Made by a program: the position numbers and the translations under genes. Source: Paracoccaceae bacterium (GTDB taxonomy: Bacteria > Pseudomonadota > Alphaproteobacteria > Rhodobacterales > Rhodobacteraceae). Taken from it: DNA of 64,000 bases. Positions 19,905 through 29,257 of this stretch are shown piece after piece; the stretch's first letter is position 1; every line of letters begins with the position of its first letter. Below the pieces are notes generated by a model, which searched no databases, was not told the origin of the DNA, and saw only the letters and a program-made list of their open reading frames with translations. The DNA lies in the NCBI GenBank assembly GCA_024636555.1, contig JAGXGW010000064.1, positions 62,001 through 126,000 on the forward strand, written 5' to 3'.

Positions 19905-20127
19905 AAAACGCGTGCTGTTGTCGACCATTGCCATCAGACGCCGAACGGCCACGGATCGCGCAAGTCTGCGTGTTGGTCGCGTTCACGGCAAGGAAGTGGC
20001 TGGAGTATGCGCCCCGTGTCGCCTCATTGAAGTGCCCAAGGAGAGTCTGGTCTCAGGTCAAGCCCGGCAGCGTCTTGCCCCGTCAGCAGTCTGCGGCTGC
20101 CACCCGCCACTGTAGGGAAGCGGGCAA

Positions 20128-20340
20128 TCAGATCCGGGTTTCCGTGATCTCGTTGGGTTGATGGCGGTCCAGGATTTCGCGCGCCTGAGGTTCGGCATCC
20201 ACGGGAACAATCATCTTTAGCTCAAAGGTGTCAGATGAAAGGAATACCTTCTCTCTGGGATAGCCCTTGCCGATCAGATCATCGTAGGCGTTCCGCGCCG
20301 CCTCTGCCGTCTCATATCTTGCCGTCAGTGTTTTGGTCAT
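20128..20340 (-). CDS. small soluble protein, YflT/general stress protein 17M-like
   Basis: MTKTLTARYETAEAARNAYDDLIGKGYPREKVFLSSDTFELKMIVPVDAEPQAREILDRHQP; weak family resemblance only. Confidence 0.55.
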   Translation of the reverse strand: MTKTLTARYETAEAARNAYDDLIGKGYPREKVFLSSDTFELKMIVPVDAEPQAREILDRHQPNEITETRI

Positions 20341-20413
20341 TCTCTCGATCCATGAAGTGGGAGCTGTCTATGCCAGCGGGCGTCGCACGTTCAATCGTGC
20401 GGCGTGTAAGAGT

Positions 20414-20439
20414 AACTTTAAGACATTCACGTTTGTTCC
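20414..20439 (-). promoter_or_regulatory. EcfG-type promoter candidate
   Basis: Minus strand GGAAC-N18-GTT, 74 bp before ATG 20340. Confidence 0.5.
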
Positions 20440-21065
20440 ACACTTCGAGAAACCCTGTAGGTACGGCCGATATGTATCTTGGCTGACATGCTTTGTGCCC
20501 CCTCCCGCGCCGCGGTGTCCGGATGCCTGCTGACAGGATCGATTCGTATGGACCGCCGCATCGCGCGCAGCAGATTTGCCGGAAATCCCCGCCTTGCGAT
20601 CGTATTGGTGCGTCTTCGTGGACAATGGCATCAGGGCTAGTCATGAAAAAGCCATGTTTAAAGAGGGTGCGCGATCCGCGCCACTGATGCGGATATGGAA
20701 ACAGGTTTTGGTGACTTGAGGGCTGTCGAGACGCTTACCCCCGCATTTTTGCAGGAATACCGCCTCTCTTAAGTGCCATCGCGCTGCACTGTCCCGACCT
20801 TCGCGACAGTGCGGCCTCATCCTTTCGGGCAGCTTTGGTGACTATGGCAGAAGCAGGGCGTTTTCTGGGACAAATCTTGTTTGGGGCGGCCGCCTCTCGG
20901 GCTAGTGCTGGTGCCTCGGTCGACGGCGGTGGCCGGGGAGAGGCGGGTGACCATGCGCCTGCTGTCCGACAGACCGGCGCGCTATTCAGGAGGCTGCTTG
21001 ATGCCATGTGAACCCATCTTTCAGCATATCCTGCCCCGCCCATTGCACGGCGCGAGGGCACAAGG

Positions 21066-21746
21066 ATGACAGACCTCCGACAAGCCGCCCGCTCCGGCCG
21101 CGCCGCAGAAGGCGGGGCGACATTCGGCATCGACGGCTTCAGCCTTGAACGCACTCAGGTGGCGTGTTTCACCCCCGGAACGGCGATCGCCACGGCGCGC
21201 GGTGAGCGTCTGGTCGAGGAATTATACAGCGGTGACCGCATCGTCACCCGCGACAACGGCATTCAGCCGATCCGCTGGATCGGCAGCAAGCGGCTCTCGA
21301 CCCTCGATCTGGCGCGCAATCCGCATCTTTGCCCGATATTGCTGCGGCGCGGATCACTGGGGGACAACCTGCCGGAACGCGATATCTGGGTCAGCCCGAA
21401 CCACCGAATACTGGTGAACAGCGCGCAAACCGCGCTGCATTTCCACGAGCAGGAGGTTCTCGCCGCCGCCAAACATATGACCGGCGGGCAGGGGATCGAT
21501 TCCGTTCAGGTGCGCACGGTGACATATATGCATCTGCTGTTCGACCAGCACGAGGTGATCCTGTCCAGCGGATGCTGGAGCGAGAGCTTCCAGCCCGATG
21601 CCCAGCGGATCCAGGGCTTCGGTCATGCCCAGCGCGCCGAAATTCTCGAGCTTTTCCCCGATCTGCGCACGGATCAGAGACAGGATGCCTTTCAGCCCAC
21701 ACGGCGCGTTCTGAACCGTGACGAGGCCTTGCGCGTAGGGCGTTGA
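21066..21746 (+). CDS. stand-alone Hint (Hedgehog/intein) domain protein
   Basis: CFTPGTAIATARGERLVEELYSGDRIVTRDNGIQPIRWIGSK plus FDQHEVILSSGCWSESFQP. Confidence 0.8.
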   Translation: MTDLRQAARSGRAAEGGATFGIDGFSLERTQVACFTPGTAIATARGERLVEELYSGDRIVTRDNGIQPIRWIGSKRLSTLDLARNPHLCPILLRRGSLGDNLPERDIWVSPNHRILVNSAQTALHFHEQEVLAAAKHMTGGQGIDSVQVRTVTYMHLLFDQHEVILSSGCWSESFQPDAQRIQGFGHAQRAEILELFPDLRTDQRQDAFQPTRRVLNRDEALRVGR

Positions 21747-21839
21747 CAAACAGTTGCAGCTGTCTGGTCCCGCGTCACTGCGGGAACAGGCTTGACGGAG
21801 CAGGGGCAGGGGGCTGTCGCTGTTCCGGAAAACGGGATG

Positions 21840-21866
21840 CGGCCCGGAGGTAGTCCCTCCGGGCCG
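21840..21866. terminator. bidirectional hairpin between convergent genes
   Basis: CGGCCCGGAGG-TAGTC-CCTCCGGGCCG followed by TTTA. Confidence 0.7.
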
Positions 21867-21890
21867 TTTATCTGTCAGGCGCGTGATCTG

Positions 21891-22529
21891 TCAGGGCTGC
21901 GCCTTTGCGCGCCATGCGGCCCAGTCTTCGGGCGTGTCCAGATCGGTGGTGGCATGATGCGCGGGCAGGGCAATCGTGACGATCCGGTCCTTGTGGGTGC
22001 GCAAAAGATCGCGCGCGCCGCTGTCGCCGTGGCATGTTTGCAGGGCGTCGAACAGATCGGCGGGAAACACCACCGGATGGCCGTGCTGCCCGTCGCGGTC
22101 CACAGCGCGCAGGATGGCATCCGGCGCGGTGTCATGTGCGGCGATCATGCGTCGGAGGTCATCGCTGTCCAGGTCGGGCAGATCGGCGGGCAGGATCATG
22201 ACGGCGGCACAGCCCGGCGGCAAAGCTGATACACCCGCACGGATCGACGCGCCCATGCCCTCGGTGGCATCGGGCACCATCACTGGCGTCACATCCAGCC
22301 CCGCAAGACAGCCCATGCGCGGATGGTCCGGGCCGGGCAGCGTGCACAGCACAGGCCCCGTGGCCACAGCAAGCGCGCGTTCCAGCATGACACGCAACAG
22401 GGGCTGGCCTGCAACCTCCTCCCGCAGCTTGTCACCGCCCCGCATCCGCGCGGCGGCACCTGCCGCCAGTATCAGGATCGCGCAACCTGCCACTGTGCCG
22501 TCAGCCCCGCATTCTTGCACCGTCTGCAT
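21891..22529 (-). CDS. molybdenum cofactor nucleotidyltransferase-like (MobA/MocA) NTP transferase
   Basis: ILILAAGAAARMRGGDKLREEVAGQPLL; start may be a GTG near 22493. Confidence 0.8.
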   Translation of the reverse strand: MQTVQECGADGTVAGCAILILAAGAAARMRGGDKLREEVAGQPLLRVMLERALAVATGPVLCTLPGPDHPRMGCLAGLDVTPVMVPDATEGMGASIRAGVSALPPGCAAVMILPADLPDLDSDDLRRMIAAHDTAPDAILRAVDRDGQHGHPVVFPADLFDALQTCHGDSGARDLLRTHKDRIVTIALPAHHATTDLDTPEDWAAWRAKAQP

Positions 22530-24909
22530 CGAACAACGGCGTGGTGATCAGGTGGGCGGGGCGCATCTGGCCCATGATCTCGATCTCGACCCGCAACCCC
22601 TCTTCCGCGCGGTCGCTTGGCACAAAGCCCAGCGCGATCGACTTGCCAGCATGGTGCGAATATCCGCCCGATGTGCAGAACCCCTGCACCTTGCCGTCGA
22701 GCCAGATCGGCTCGTAGGCCACGACATCGGCATCCTCAGCCGCCACCTCGAAAGCGCAAAGCCTGCGCTGCGGGCCAGTGGTGCGCTCTGCCTCGGCAGC
22801 CCCGCGTCCGATGAAACCGGCGTTCTTTTTGAACGAGATGAAACGGTCCAGCCCCGTCTCCGCCGCCGTATAGTCGGGCGAGAACTCGTTGCGCCAACTG
22901 CCAAAGAACTTGTCCAGCCGCAGGCTCATCATCGCGCGCATCCCGAAAGGCTTCATCCCGTGTTTCTGGCCTTCCTCCCACAGGACCGACCACAAAGCCC
23001 GCTGCGCCATCGGATCGCAATAGATCTCGAACCCCAGATCGCCGGTGTAGCTGACGCGCTGCACGGTGCAATCGGCCATGCCCACGGTCATGCGCCGCAC
23101 ATCCATGAAAGCCATGTCGCTGATATCGGTGCGGGTGCAGGCGGCCAGCACCTCGCGCGCCTTTGGGCCCGCGATCTGGAATCCGGTCAGGCGGTCAGAG
23201 ATATTCTCGACACTCACGCCCTGATCGGCGTTTTGCTGGAACCAGCGCATGTGATAGGCCTGCGCGCCGTAACTGGCAGTGAGTTGGAAGCGATCCTCCG
23301 CCAGACAGGAGACGGTGAAATCCCCGATCAAACGGCCCTTGGCCGAGAGCATCGGCGTCAGGCTCAACCGCCCCGGTTGCGGAATGCGCCCCGCCATGAT
23401 CCGGTCCAGCCATGCCCGCGCACCGGCACCCGTGACCAGATATTTGCCGAAGTTCTGCACCTCGTTGATGCCCACAGCCTCGCGCACGGCCTTGACCTCG
23501 CGCGCTGTGGCCTCGAACGCGTTGGAGCGGCGGAAGCTGGGTGTCTCAAAGCGCGGCTCGTCGCCTTGCGCGAAGTAGTTGACCACCTCAAGCCCGTATT
23601 GCGCGCCCCAGACTGCGCCCATGCCGTCAAAGACGTCGTACATCGGCGTGGTGCGGAACGGGCGCGCGGCGGGCAGTTCCTCGTTCGGATAGCTGATGGA
23701 AAAGCGCTTCTGGTAGTTCTCGATCACCTTGGGGCGGGTGAAACCCGGTGTCGTCCATTCCCCAAAACGCGCGCAATCCATCGCGAACGTATCGCGCTCC
23801 GTCTCGCCTTGAATCATCCACTGCGCCAGCATAAGCCCCACACCGCCGCCTTGGCTGAAGCCCGCCATGACCGCACAGGCGGACCAGTAGTTCCGCATTC
23901 CCGGCACGGGGCCGACCAGCGGATTGCCGTCAGGCGCGAAGGTGAACGGCCCGTGGATCACGGTTTTCACGCCCGCGCGTTCCAGAATGGGGAAGCGGCG
24001 ATAGGCAAAGGCGATGCTGTCCTCGATCTTGTCGAGGTTGTCGGGCAGCAGTTCATGCCCGAAATTCCACGGCGTGCCATCCACGGCCCAAGGGCGGCAG
24101 GGTTGTTCGTAGAACCCGATACACAGCCCTCGCCCTTCCTGCCGCAGATAGCTTTCGCCTGCGGGGTCCATCACATGCGGATGCTCGGTTTCGCGCCCGT
24201 AGATCTCGGGTAGATCATCGGTGACGATATACTGGTGCTCCATCGGATGCAGCGGGAAGTAGACGCCGGCCATCGCCCCCACCTCGCGCGCCCACAGCCC
24301 GCCTGCATTCACCACATGCTCGGCATGCACCGTGCCTTTTTCGGTGACCACATCCCATGTGCCATCGGCGCGCTGGGTGGTGGCGGTCACCTTGCAATGC
24401 GTCTCGATGCTGGCCCCGCCCATCTTGGCGGCGCGGGCATAGGCATGGGTCGTGCCCGACGGGTCAAGATGCCCGTCCAGCGGGTCGTAAAGCCCGCCGA
24501 CGATGCCGTCCAGATTGGTGATCGGCGCGATGCGCGCGATGTCTTCGGGGCTGACGATCTCGGTCTCCAGCCCCATGTAACGGTGTTTGGCACGTTCCGC
24601 GACCAGCATGTCGAACCGCTCGCGGTTATCGGCCAGCGTGATGCCGCCGACATGATGCAGCCCGCAGGACATGCCTGTTATCGCCTCCAGCTCCTTGTAG
24701 AGCCGGATCGTATAGCCCTGCAGGGCGGCCATATTGGTGTCGCCGTTCAGCGTATGAAACCCGCCCGCCGCGTGCCATGTGCTGCCGCTGGTCAGTTCCG
24801 AGCGCTCGATCACCATCACATCGGACCATCCCAGCTTGGTCAGGTGATACAGGACCGAACAGCCGACAACGCCGCCGCCGATCACGGCTACTCTGGTGGT
24901 GGTTTGCAT
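22501..24909 (-). CDS. FAD-dependent oxidoreductase fused to GcvT-like aminomethyltransferase domain (dimethylglycine/sarcosine dehydrogenase-like)
   Basis: N-terminal VAVIGGGVVGCSVLYHLTKLGW; C-terminal GcvT-like region; 802 aa. Confidence 0.88.
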   Translation of the reverse strand: MQTTTRVAVIGGGVVGCSVLYHLTKLGWSDVMVIERSELTSGSTWHAAGGFHTLNGDTNMAALQGYTIRLYKELEAITGMSCGLHHVGGITLADNRERFDMLVAERAKHRYMGLETEIVSPEDIARIAPITNLDGIVGGLYDPLDGHLDPSGTTHAYARAAKMGGASIETHCKVTATTQRADGTWDVVTEKGTVHAEHVVNAGGLWAREVGAMAGVYFPLHPMEHQYIVTDDLPEIYGRETEHPHVMDPAGESYLRQEGRGLCIGFYEQPCRPWAVDGTPWNFGHELLPDNLDKIEDSIAFAYRRFPILERAGVKTVIHGPFTFAPDGNPLVGPVPGMRNYWSACAVMAGFSQGGGVGLMLAQWMIQGETERDTFAMDCARFGEWTTPGFTRPKVIENYQKRFSISYPNEELPAARPFRTTPMYDVFDGMGAVWGAQYGLEVVNYFAQGDEPRFETPSFRRSNAFEATAREVKAVREAVGINEVQNFGKYLVTGAGARAWLDRIMAGRIPQPGRLSLTPMLSAKGRLIGDFTVSCLAEDRFQLTASYGAQAYHMRWFQQNADQGVSVENISDRLTGFQIAGPKAREVLAACTRTDISDMAFMDVRRMTVGMADCTVQRVSYTGDLGFEIYCDPMAQRALWSVLWEEGQKHGMKPFGMRAMMSLRLDKFFGSWRNEFSPDYTAAETGLDRFISFKKNAGFIGRGAAEAERTTGPQRRLCAFEVAAEDADVVAYEPIWLDGKVQGFCTSGGYSHHAGKSIALGFVPSDRAEEGLRVEIEIMGQMRPAHLITTPLFDADGARMRG

Positions 24910-25016
24910 AACACGATCCCCTGACTGTACGTCTGCCAGACTTTGCCGCCCGTTTCAAAAGGGCAAGCAGGATCACGACATTTTCTGTCGCAAAAATCGT
25001 GTGGCGGCAGTTTGCG

Positions 25017-26318
25017 TCAGAGCGGGCGGATCTTGAGCTTGGTGATGCGGTTGGCCTTGCGGCCCGTGACCTCGAAGCGGAACCCGTGAAAGCTGAAGAC
25101 CTGCCCGACGCTGGGGATCATCTGCGCCTCGTAGATTACCAGACCGGCCACGGTATTGGCCTCGAGATCCGGCAGGTTCCAGTCCATCGCGCGGTTCGCG
25201 TCGCGGATCGTCATCGCGCCGTCCACGGCAAAGCTGCCGTCCTTCAGGCGCTGTACGGCATGCTCGGCGGCGGTGTCGAACTCGTCGGTGATCTCGCCCA
25301 CGATCTCTTCAAGGATATCCTCAAGCGTGATCAGCCCCTCAAGGCTGCCGTATTCATCCACGACCAGCGCAAAATGCGAGCGGCGGCGCAGGAACTGGCG
25401 CATCTGGTCATCCAGCGTTGTCGTGTCGGGGATGAAATAGGGCGGGCGCATCACGTCGAGGATCTTGAAGGTCTTCAACCCGTCCGGCACCGGCGCGGGG
25501 CCGAAGGCCAGCTTGTGCATCGCGCGCAACGTATCCTTGGCATGGATCACGCCCAGAATATTGTCGGGATCGCCCTGAAACACCGGCAGGCGGGTATGGG
25601 CGCTGTCAAGCAACTGGCTCAGCAGAACCTCCGGATCGGAATCGGCATCCAGCATCTCGATCCGGCTGCGGTGGAGCATGATCTCCTCCACTGTGCGATC
25701 GCCCAGATCCAGTGCGCCCAGAATACGGTCCCGGTCCTCTTTCTGCACCACGCCTTCGGACTGTCCGAGATAGAGCGCGCCCGCGATCTCGTCGCGCACG
25801 GCCAGAATGTGGCTGTCGGGATCGGCCTTGACGCCGAACAGCCGCAGCACACCGCGCACCAGCAACCGCACGGCGCTGACCACGGGGGCAAACACCTTGA
25901 CCACAACCCGGATCGGGGCGGACACCATCGCCGCAGCGGTTTCGGCATTGGTGATCGCATAGGTCTTGGGCAGCACCTCGGCAAAGATCAGCACCAGCAG
26001 CGTCATCACCAGTGTCGCGACAGCCACGCCGCTTTCGCCGAACAATCGTGTCAGCAGGGCGGTCGCCAGCGAGGTGGCAAGGATGTTGACAAGGTTGTTG
26101 CCCAGCAGGACAGAGCCGATCAGCCGCTCGTTATCCTCGGTAATCGCCAGCGCGCGGGCCGCCCCCTTGGAGCCCTTGTCGGCCTGCGAGCGCAATTTCC
26201 CGCGCGAGGCCGCCGTCAAGGCGGTTTCGCTGCCGGAGAAGAAGGCCGACATCACCAGCAGCAAGGCAATGCCGCCAGCCGTGATCCAGAAAGCCGCGTC
26301 CAGCACGGAGGTATCCAT
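25017..26318 (-). CDS. hemolysin/CorC family protein (CNNM-CBS-CorC_HlyC)
   Basis: FFSGSETALTAASRGKLR; VVDEYGSLEGLITLEDILEEIVGEITDEFD. Confidence 0.9.
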   Translation of the reverse strand: MDTSVLDAAFWITAGGIALLLVMSAFFSGSETALTAASRGKLRSQADKGSKGAARALAITEDNERLIGSVLLGNNLVNILATSLATALLTRLFGESGVAVATLVMTLLVLIFAEVLPKTYAITNAETAAAMVSAPIRVVVKVFAPVVSAVRLLVRGVLRLFGVKADPDSHILAVRDEIAGALYLGQSEGVVQKEDRDRILGALDLGDRTVEEIMLHRSRIEMLDADSDPEVLLSQLLDSAHTRLPVFQGDPDNILGVIHAKDTLRAMHKLAFGPAPVPDGLKTFKILDVMRPPYFIPDTTTLDDQMRQFLRRRSHFALVVDEYGSLEGLITLEDILEEIVGEITDEFDTAAEHAVQRLKDGSFAVDGAMTIRDANRAMDWNLPDLEANTVAGLVIYEAQMIPSVGQVFSFHGFRFEVTGRKANRITKLKIRPL

Positions 26319-26399
26319 GATTTCTATCCTATAAACCTGAATGCCTTATGTGGCGGTGCGGCATGGCAATCAAGGGGAGGGGCGCAGATTATTGCGCGA

Positions 26400-27326
26400 T
26401 CAATCCCGCGCCAGTGGGTGATGATCCATCACCAGCGCGGTCAGACGCTCGTCCAGCACATGGGTGTAGATCTCGGTCGTGGCAACATCGGCATGGCCCA
26501 GCAGGGTCTGGATCGCCCGCAGATCGGCTCCATTGGCCAGAAGATGCGTGGCAAAAGCGTGCCGCAGCGTGTGCGGCGTGACCTTGGCGGGCGAGATACC
26601 TGCCAGCACCGCCATATCCTTAATCAGCAGGTAGAACATATGACGCGTCAGATGGCCCGCCTTGCCGCTGGACGGAAACAGGAACCGCGAGGCCGGTTTG
26701 CCCTTGGCGCGCTGCGCCGCCTCGACCTTGTCGCGCACCGAGAGCCAGACCGACAGCGCGTCGCGGGCCGGCGGCGAGAGCGGCACCATCCGTTCCTTGC
26801 CGCCCTTGCCCATGATCAGCAGCATCCGCGGATCGCCCCGCGCCGCCGCGACCGGCAGGGACACCAGTTCGCTCACCCGCATGCCCGTGGCGTAAAGCAG
26901 CTCCATCAGGCAGGTATTGCGCAGACGGTCATCCTTGCCGCGCCCGGTGCTGCGCGCCGCTGTCAACAGCCTGTCCACCTCCGCGACGCTCAGGATTTTC
27001 GGCAGGCGTTTATCACGGCCGGGGCCTGATATCTGGATTGCCGGATTATCGACGCGCCAGCCTTCCTCGAAGGCGAAACGGTACAGTTGCCGGATCGCCG
27101 AAAGCCGCCTTGCCCGGGTGGATTTCGCCAGCCCCTGCGCGTCGCAATGGATCAGATAGGCCTCCACATCATCCTGCGTGGCGGTTGCGAACGCACCGCG
27201 CTGCGACAGCCAGTCCGCAAAATCCTTCAGATCGCGCCCATAGGCCAGCAGCGTATTGGTCGCGGCTCCCAGTTCGGCGGCCTGCGCTTCCAGAAAGGTC
27301 GAGATCCAGCGCATGTCGTCCTGCAT
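26400..27326 (-). CDS. xerD: site-specific tyrosine recombinase XerD
   Basis: Catalytic LLYATGMRVSEL, HTLRHAFATHLL, LGHADVATTEIYTHV. Confidence 0.9.
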   Translation of the reverse strand: MQDDMRWISTFLEAQAAELGAATNTLLAYGRDLKDFADWLSQRGAFATATQDDVEAYLIHCDAQGLAKSTRARRLSAIRQLYRFAFEEGWRVDNPAIQISGPGRDKRLPKILSVAEVDRLLTAARSTGRGKDDRLRNTCLMELLYATGMRVSELVSLPVAAARGDPRMLLIMGKGGKERMVPLSPPARDALSVWLSVRDKVEAAQRAKGKPASRFLFPSSGKAGHLTRHMFYLLIKDMAVLAGISPAKVTPHTLRHAFATHLLANGADLRAIQTLLGHADVATTEIYTHVLDERLTALVMDHHPLARD

Positions 27327-27327
27327 G

Positions 27328-28989
27328 TCAGCTACGGCGATCCAGCAGGATCAGTTGCAAGGCCGCGCGGCGTGCCGCATCCTCCAGCCCGATGGCGCGC
27401 AATGTGGCAAGCCCGTTGCCAAGATCCGCCGGATCGCCCTGCGCGGCCCGCTGGACCATCTCGATGGCCCGCAGGATCGTCTCGCCCAGCCGTTGCTCGG
27501 ACAACAGCACCTGCATCGGGGCGGGCGCCTGCGTGGCGGTGAACCCGTCCTGTATCGCTTGCTGGATCATCCCGCTGGGCGCGCTTTCCGAAACCTGTCC
27601 GCGCGCGATCGCGGTGGTGAAGGCCATGCGGGGATGCGCCTCTCCCAGCGCCAGTGCGGCCTTCTCGTAATCCGGCCCCAGCAGCGCGATCCGGTAGGCC
27701 AGTTCGCCTGCGGGGCCGTCCGTGGCGATCTGGATCAATGCGGGGCTGTAAAGGCTGGCAAAGGCCACACCCAGATCGGCGGCCAGCATCGCGGCCCAGA
27801 CGCCGGGCAGGGTTCTGTCAACCGCTTCGGGGTCACCGGCGCGTATGGCAGCATCGAAACGTTGCACTGCGGCAACCCTGTCCCAGATGCCGCCCGAGGC
27901 CGCGGGCTGGCGCGCGGAATACAGCCCCAGCAGCCGGTTGGGCGCCAGCGCGCCAGAGCTTGCCAACCGCTCCGCTGCCTCGATCTGGGAGCGCCATCCG
28001 GCGGTATCGCGCAACTCGGCCACCGCGAAGGCGCGCGGCAGCGGCGCCGTCGGCAGCGGCTCTCCCAAGGCCTCGAACAGGCGGAACACAAGCGGGCTGG
28101 GGCGCACCGGCGCGCGCGGCAACGGCGCGTCCTCGAACAGTTCGGGGTCCATGAAACGCGCCAGCAGATCGGCCTCGAAAGCGGGCATCGCATCCAGCGC
28201 ACGCGCGGTGTCCAGCGTCAGCATCGCGCCGCGCCAGTCACCACGACGCGCGGTGCAGAAAATCTGCGCTGCATAGGAAGGCGACAGATGCGGCGCGCGC
28301 ACCAGCGCAGCACAGGCCGTATCCTCGGCACCCGTCAGCAGCGTTGCATCGAACCAGCGCGAGAACAGCGCGGGGTTTTCGGGGCCTGCCCGCTCCAGCA
28401 TGGCCTGCGCCGGTTCCACCGCGCCCAGCCGCATCAGCGCGTCGATCCGCGCCTGCAGCAAAAGACTGTCGCGTCCGGCATCACGCGGCGCATCGGCTTC
28501 CGCCAGCAGCACCGTATAGAGCAGCGCCTGCATCGCCGGCAGGCCGGGGCGGCTTGGCCGCGTCAGAAGCTGCACCAGATCGTCCGTGCGGCTGCCCTGC
28601 CACAGGCTGAGCGGCAGGCCCGACACCGATGAGGGCAGCAGACCCACGGCATCCAGCCCCGCACTGCCCAGCGGCGTCACCGTCACATCCGGGGTCACGG
28701 CGCTTTCGGTGACAGCGGGTTCGGACAATGGCAATGGTCCCGCCAGAGGTGGGCTCCGCAGGCGGTCCGGCACGGGCGGTAGGGCGGAACGGTCATTCAG
28801 CCAGTCGATGGCGGACAAGGGCTGCACAATGGGCTGCGAGACGATGCCGCGATCTGCACCGCCATCCTGCTGCGCCCAGACCGGTCCGCTCAGGATCATG
28901 CCGCCGATCAGCGCGGCAAGGGTGAACTGGCCCCTTTGCTGCGCAGCCTTCGGCCGCAATGCCCCGAAGGCCGCCGTCTCATTCGCCAT
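27328..28989 (-). CDS. conserved hypothetical exported protein
   Basis: 553 aa with alanine/leucine-rich helical body, next to xerD; no recognised domain. Confidence 0.7.
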   Translation of the reverse strand: MANETAAFGALRPKAAQQRGQFTLAALIGGMILSGPVWAQQDGGADRGIVSQPIVQPLSAIDWLNDRSALPPVPDRLRSPPLAGPLPLSEPAVTESAVTPDVTVTPLGSAGLDAVGLLPSSVSGLPLSLWQGSRTDDLVQLLTRPSRPGLPAMQALLYTVLLAEADAPRDAGRDSLLLQARIDALMRLGAVEPAQAMLERAGPENPALFSRWFDATLLTGAEDTACAALVRAPHLSPSYAAQIFCTARRGDWRGAMLTLDTARALDAMPAFEADLLARFMDPELFEDAPLPRAPVRPSPLVFRLFEALGEPLPTAPLPRAFAVAELRDTAGWRSQIEAAERLASSGALAPNRLLGLYSARQPAASGGIWDRVAAVQRFDAAIRAGDPEAVDRTLPGVWAAMLAADLGVAFASLYSPALIQIATDGPAGELAYRIALLGPDYEKAALALGEAHPRMAFTTAIARGQVSESAPSGMIQQAIQDGFTATQAPAPMQVLLSEQRLGETILRAIEMVQRAAQGDPADLGNGLATLRAIGLEDAARRAALQLILLDRRS

Positions 28990-29131
28990 TCAGGATGATC
29001 CTTTCGCGGATCTCTTCCTGCGGTCGCGAAAAATCTTCGCCGATATGGGGGCCGACATAGGCATATAGTATTACTACGAGGGCACCCAGGACCACGAGAT
29101 AAAAGAGATATTTCAGAATGCGTCTCATCAT
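28979..29131 (-). CDS. small membrane-anchored protein
   Basis: MMRRILKYLFYLVVLGALVVILYAYVGPHIGEDFSRPQEEIRERIILNGE. Confidence 0.55.
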   Translation of the reverse strand: MMRRILKYLFYLVVLGALVVILYAYVGPHIGEDFSRPQEEIRERIILNGE

Positions 29132-29257
29132 GTTTTGCCTGCCCGTCCGCTTGAGCGGTTGCTTTTCCATAAGTTATAACTGGCATTTCCGGCAAGATCA
29201 CGTCATTCAAACGTGAAATCGGAAAAAACGGCACAACTTGGCCGAAACAGGCGCGTG

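Noticed and set aside
20844-21011. 55-aa ORF MAEAGRFLGQILFGAAASRASAGASVDGGGRGEAGDHAPAVRQTGALFRRLLDAM before the Hint gene
   Set aside because: No clear SD, low-complexity content and no family resemblance; insufficient to call a gene
14268-21866. Intact integrative element bounded by tRNA-Leu att sites
   Set aside because: No integrase gene and no duplicate of the tRNA 3' end seen; only an IS66-like relic
21976-24213. 745-aa plus-strand ORF opposite the FAD/GcvT oxidoreductase
   Set aside because: Antisense of two recognised genes; Arg/His/Ala-rich shadow translation
24999-27029. 676-aa plus-strand ORF across hemolysin-family and xerD genes
   Set aside because: Antisense to two confidently identified genes; no domain signature
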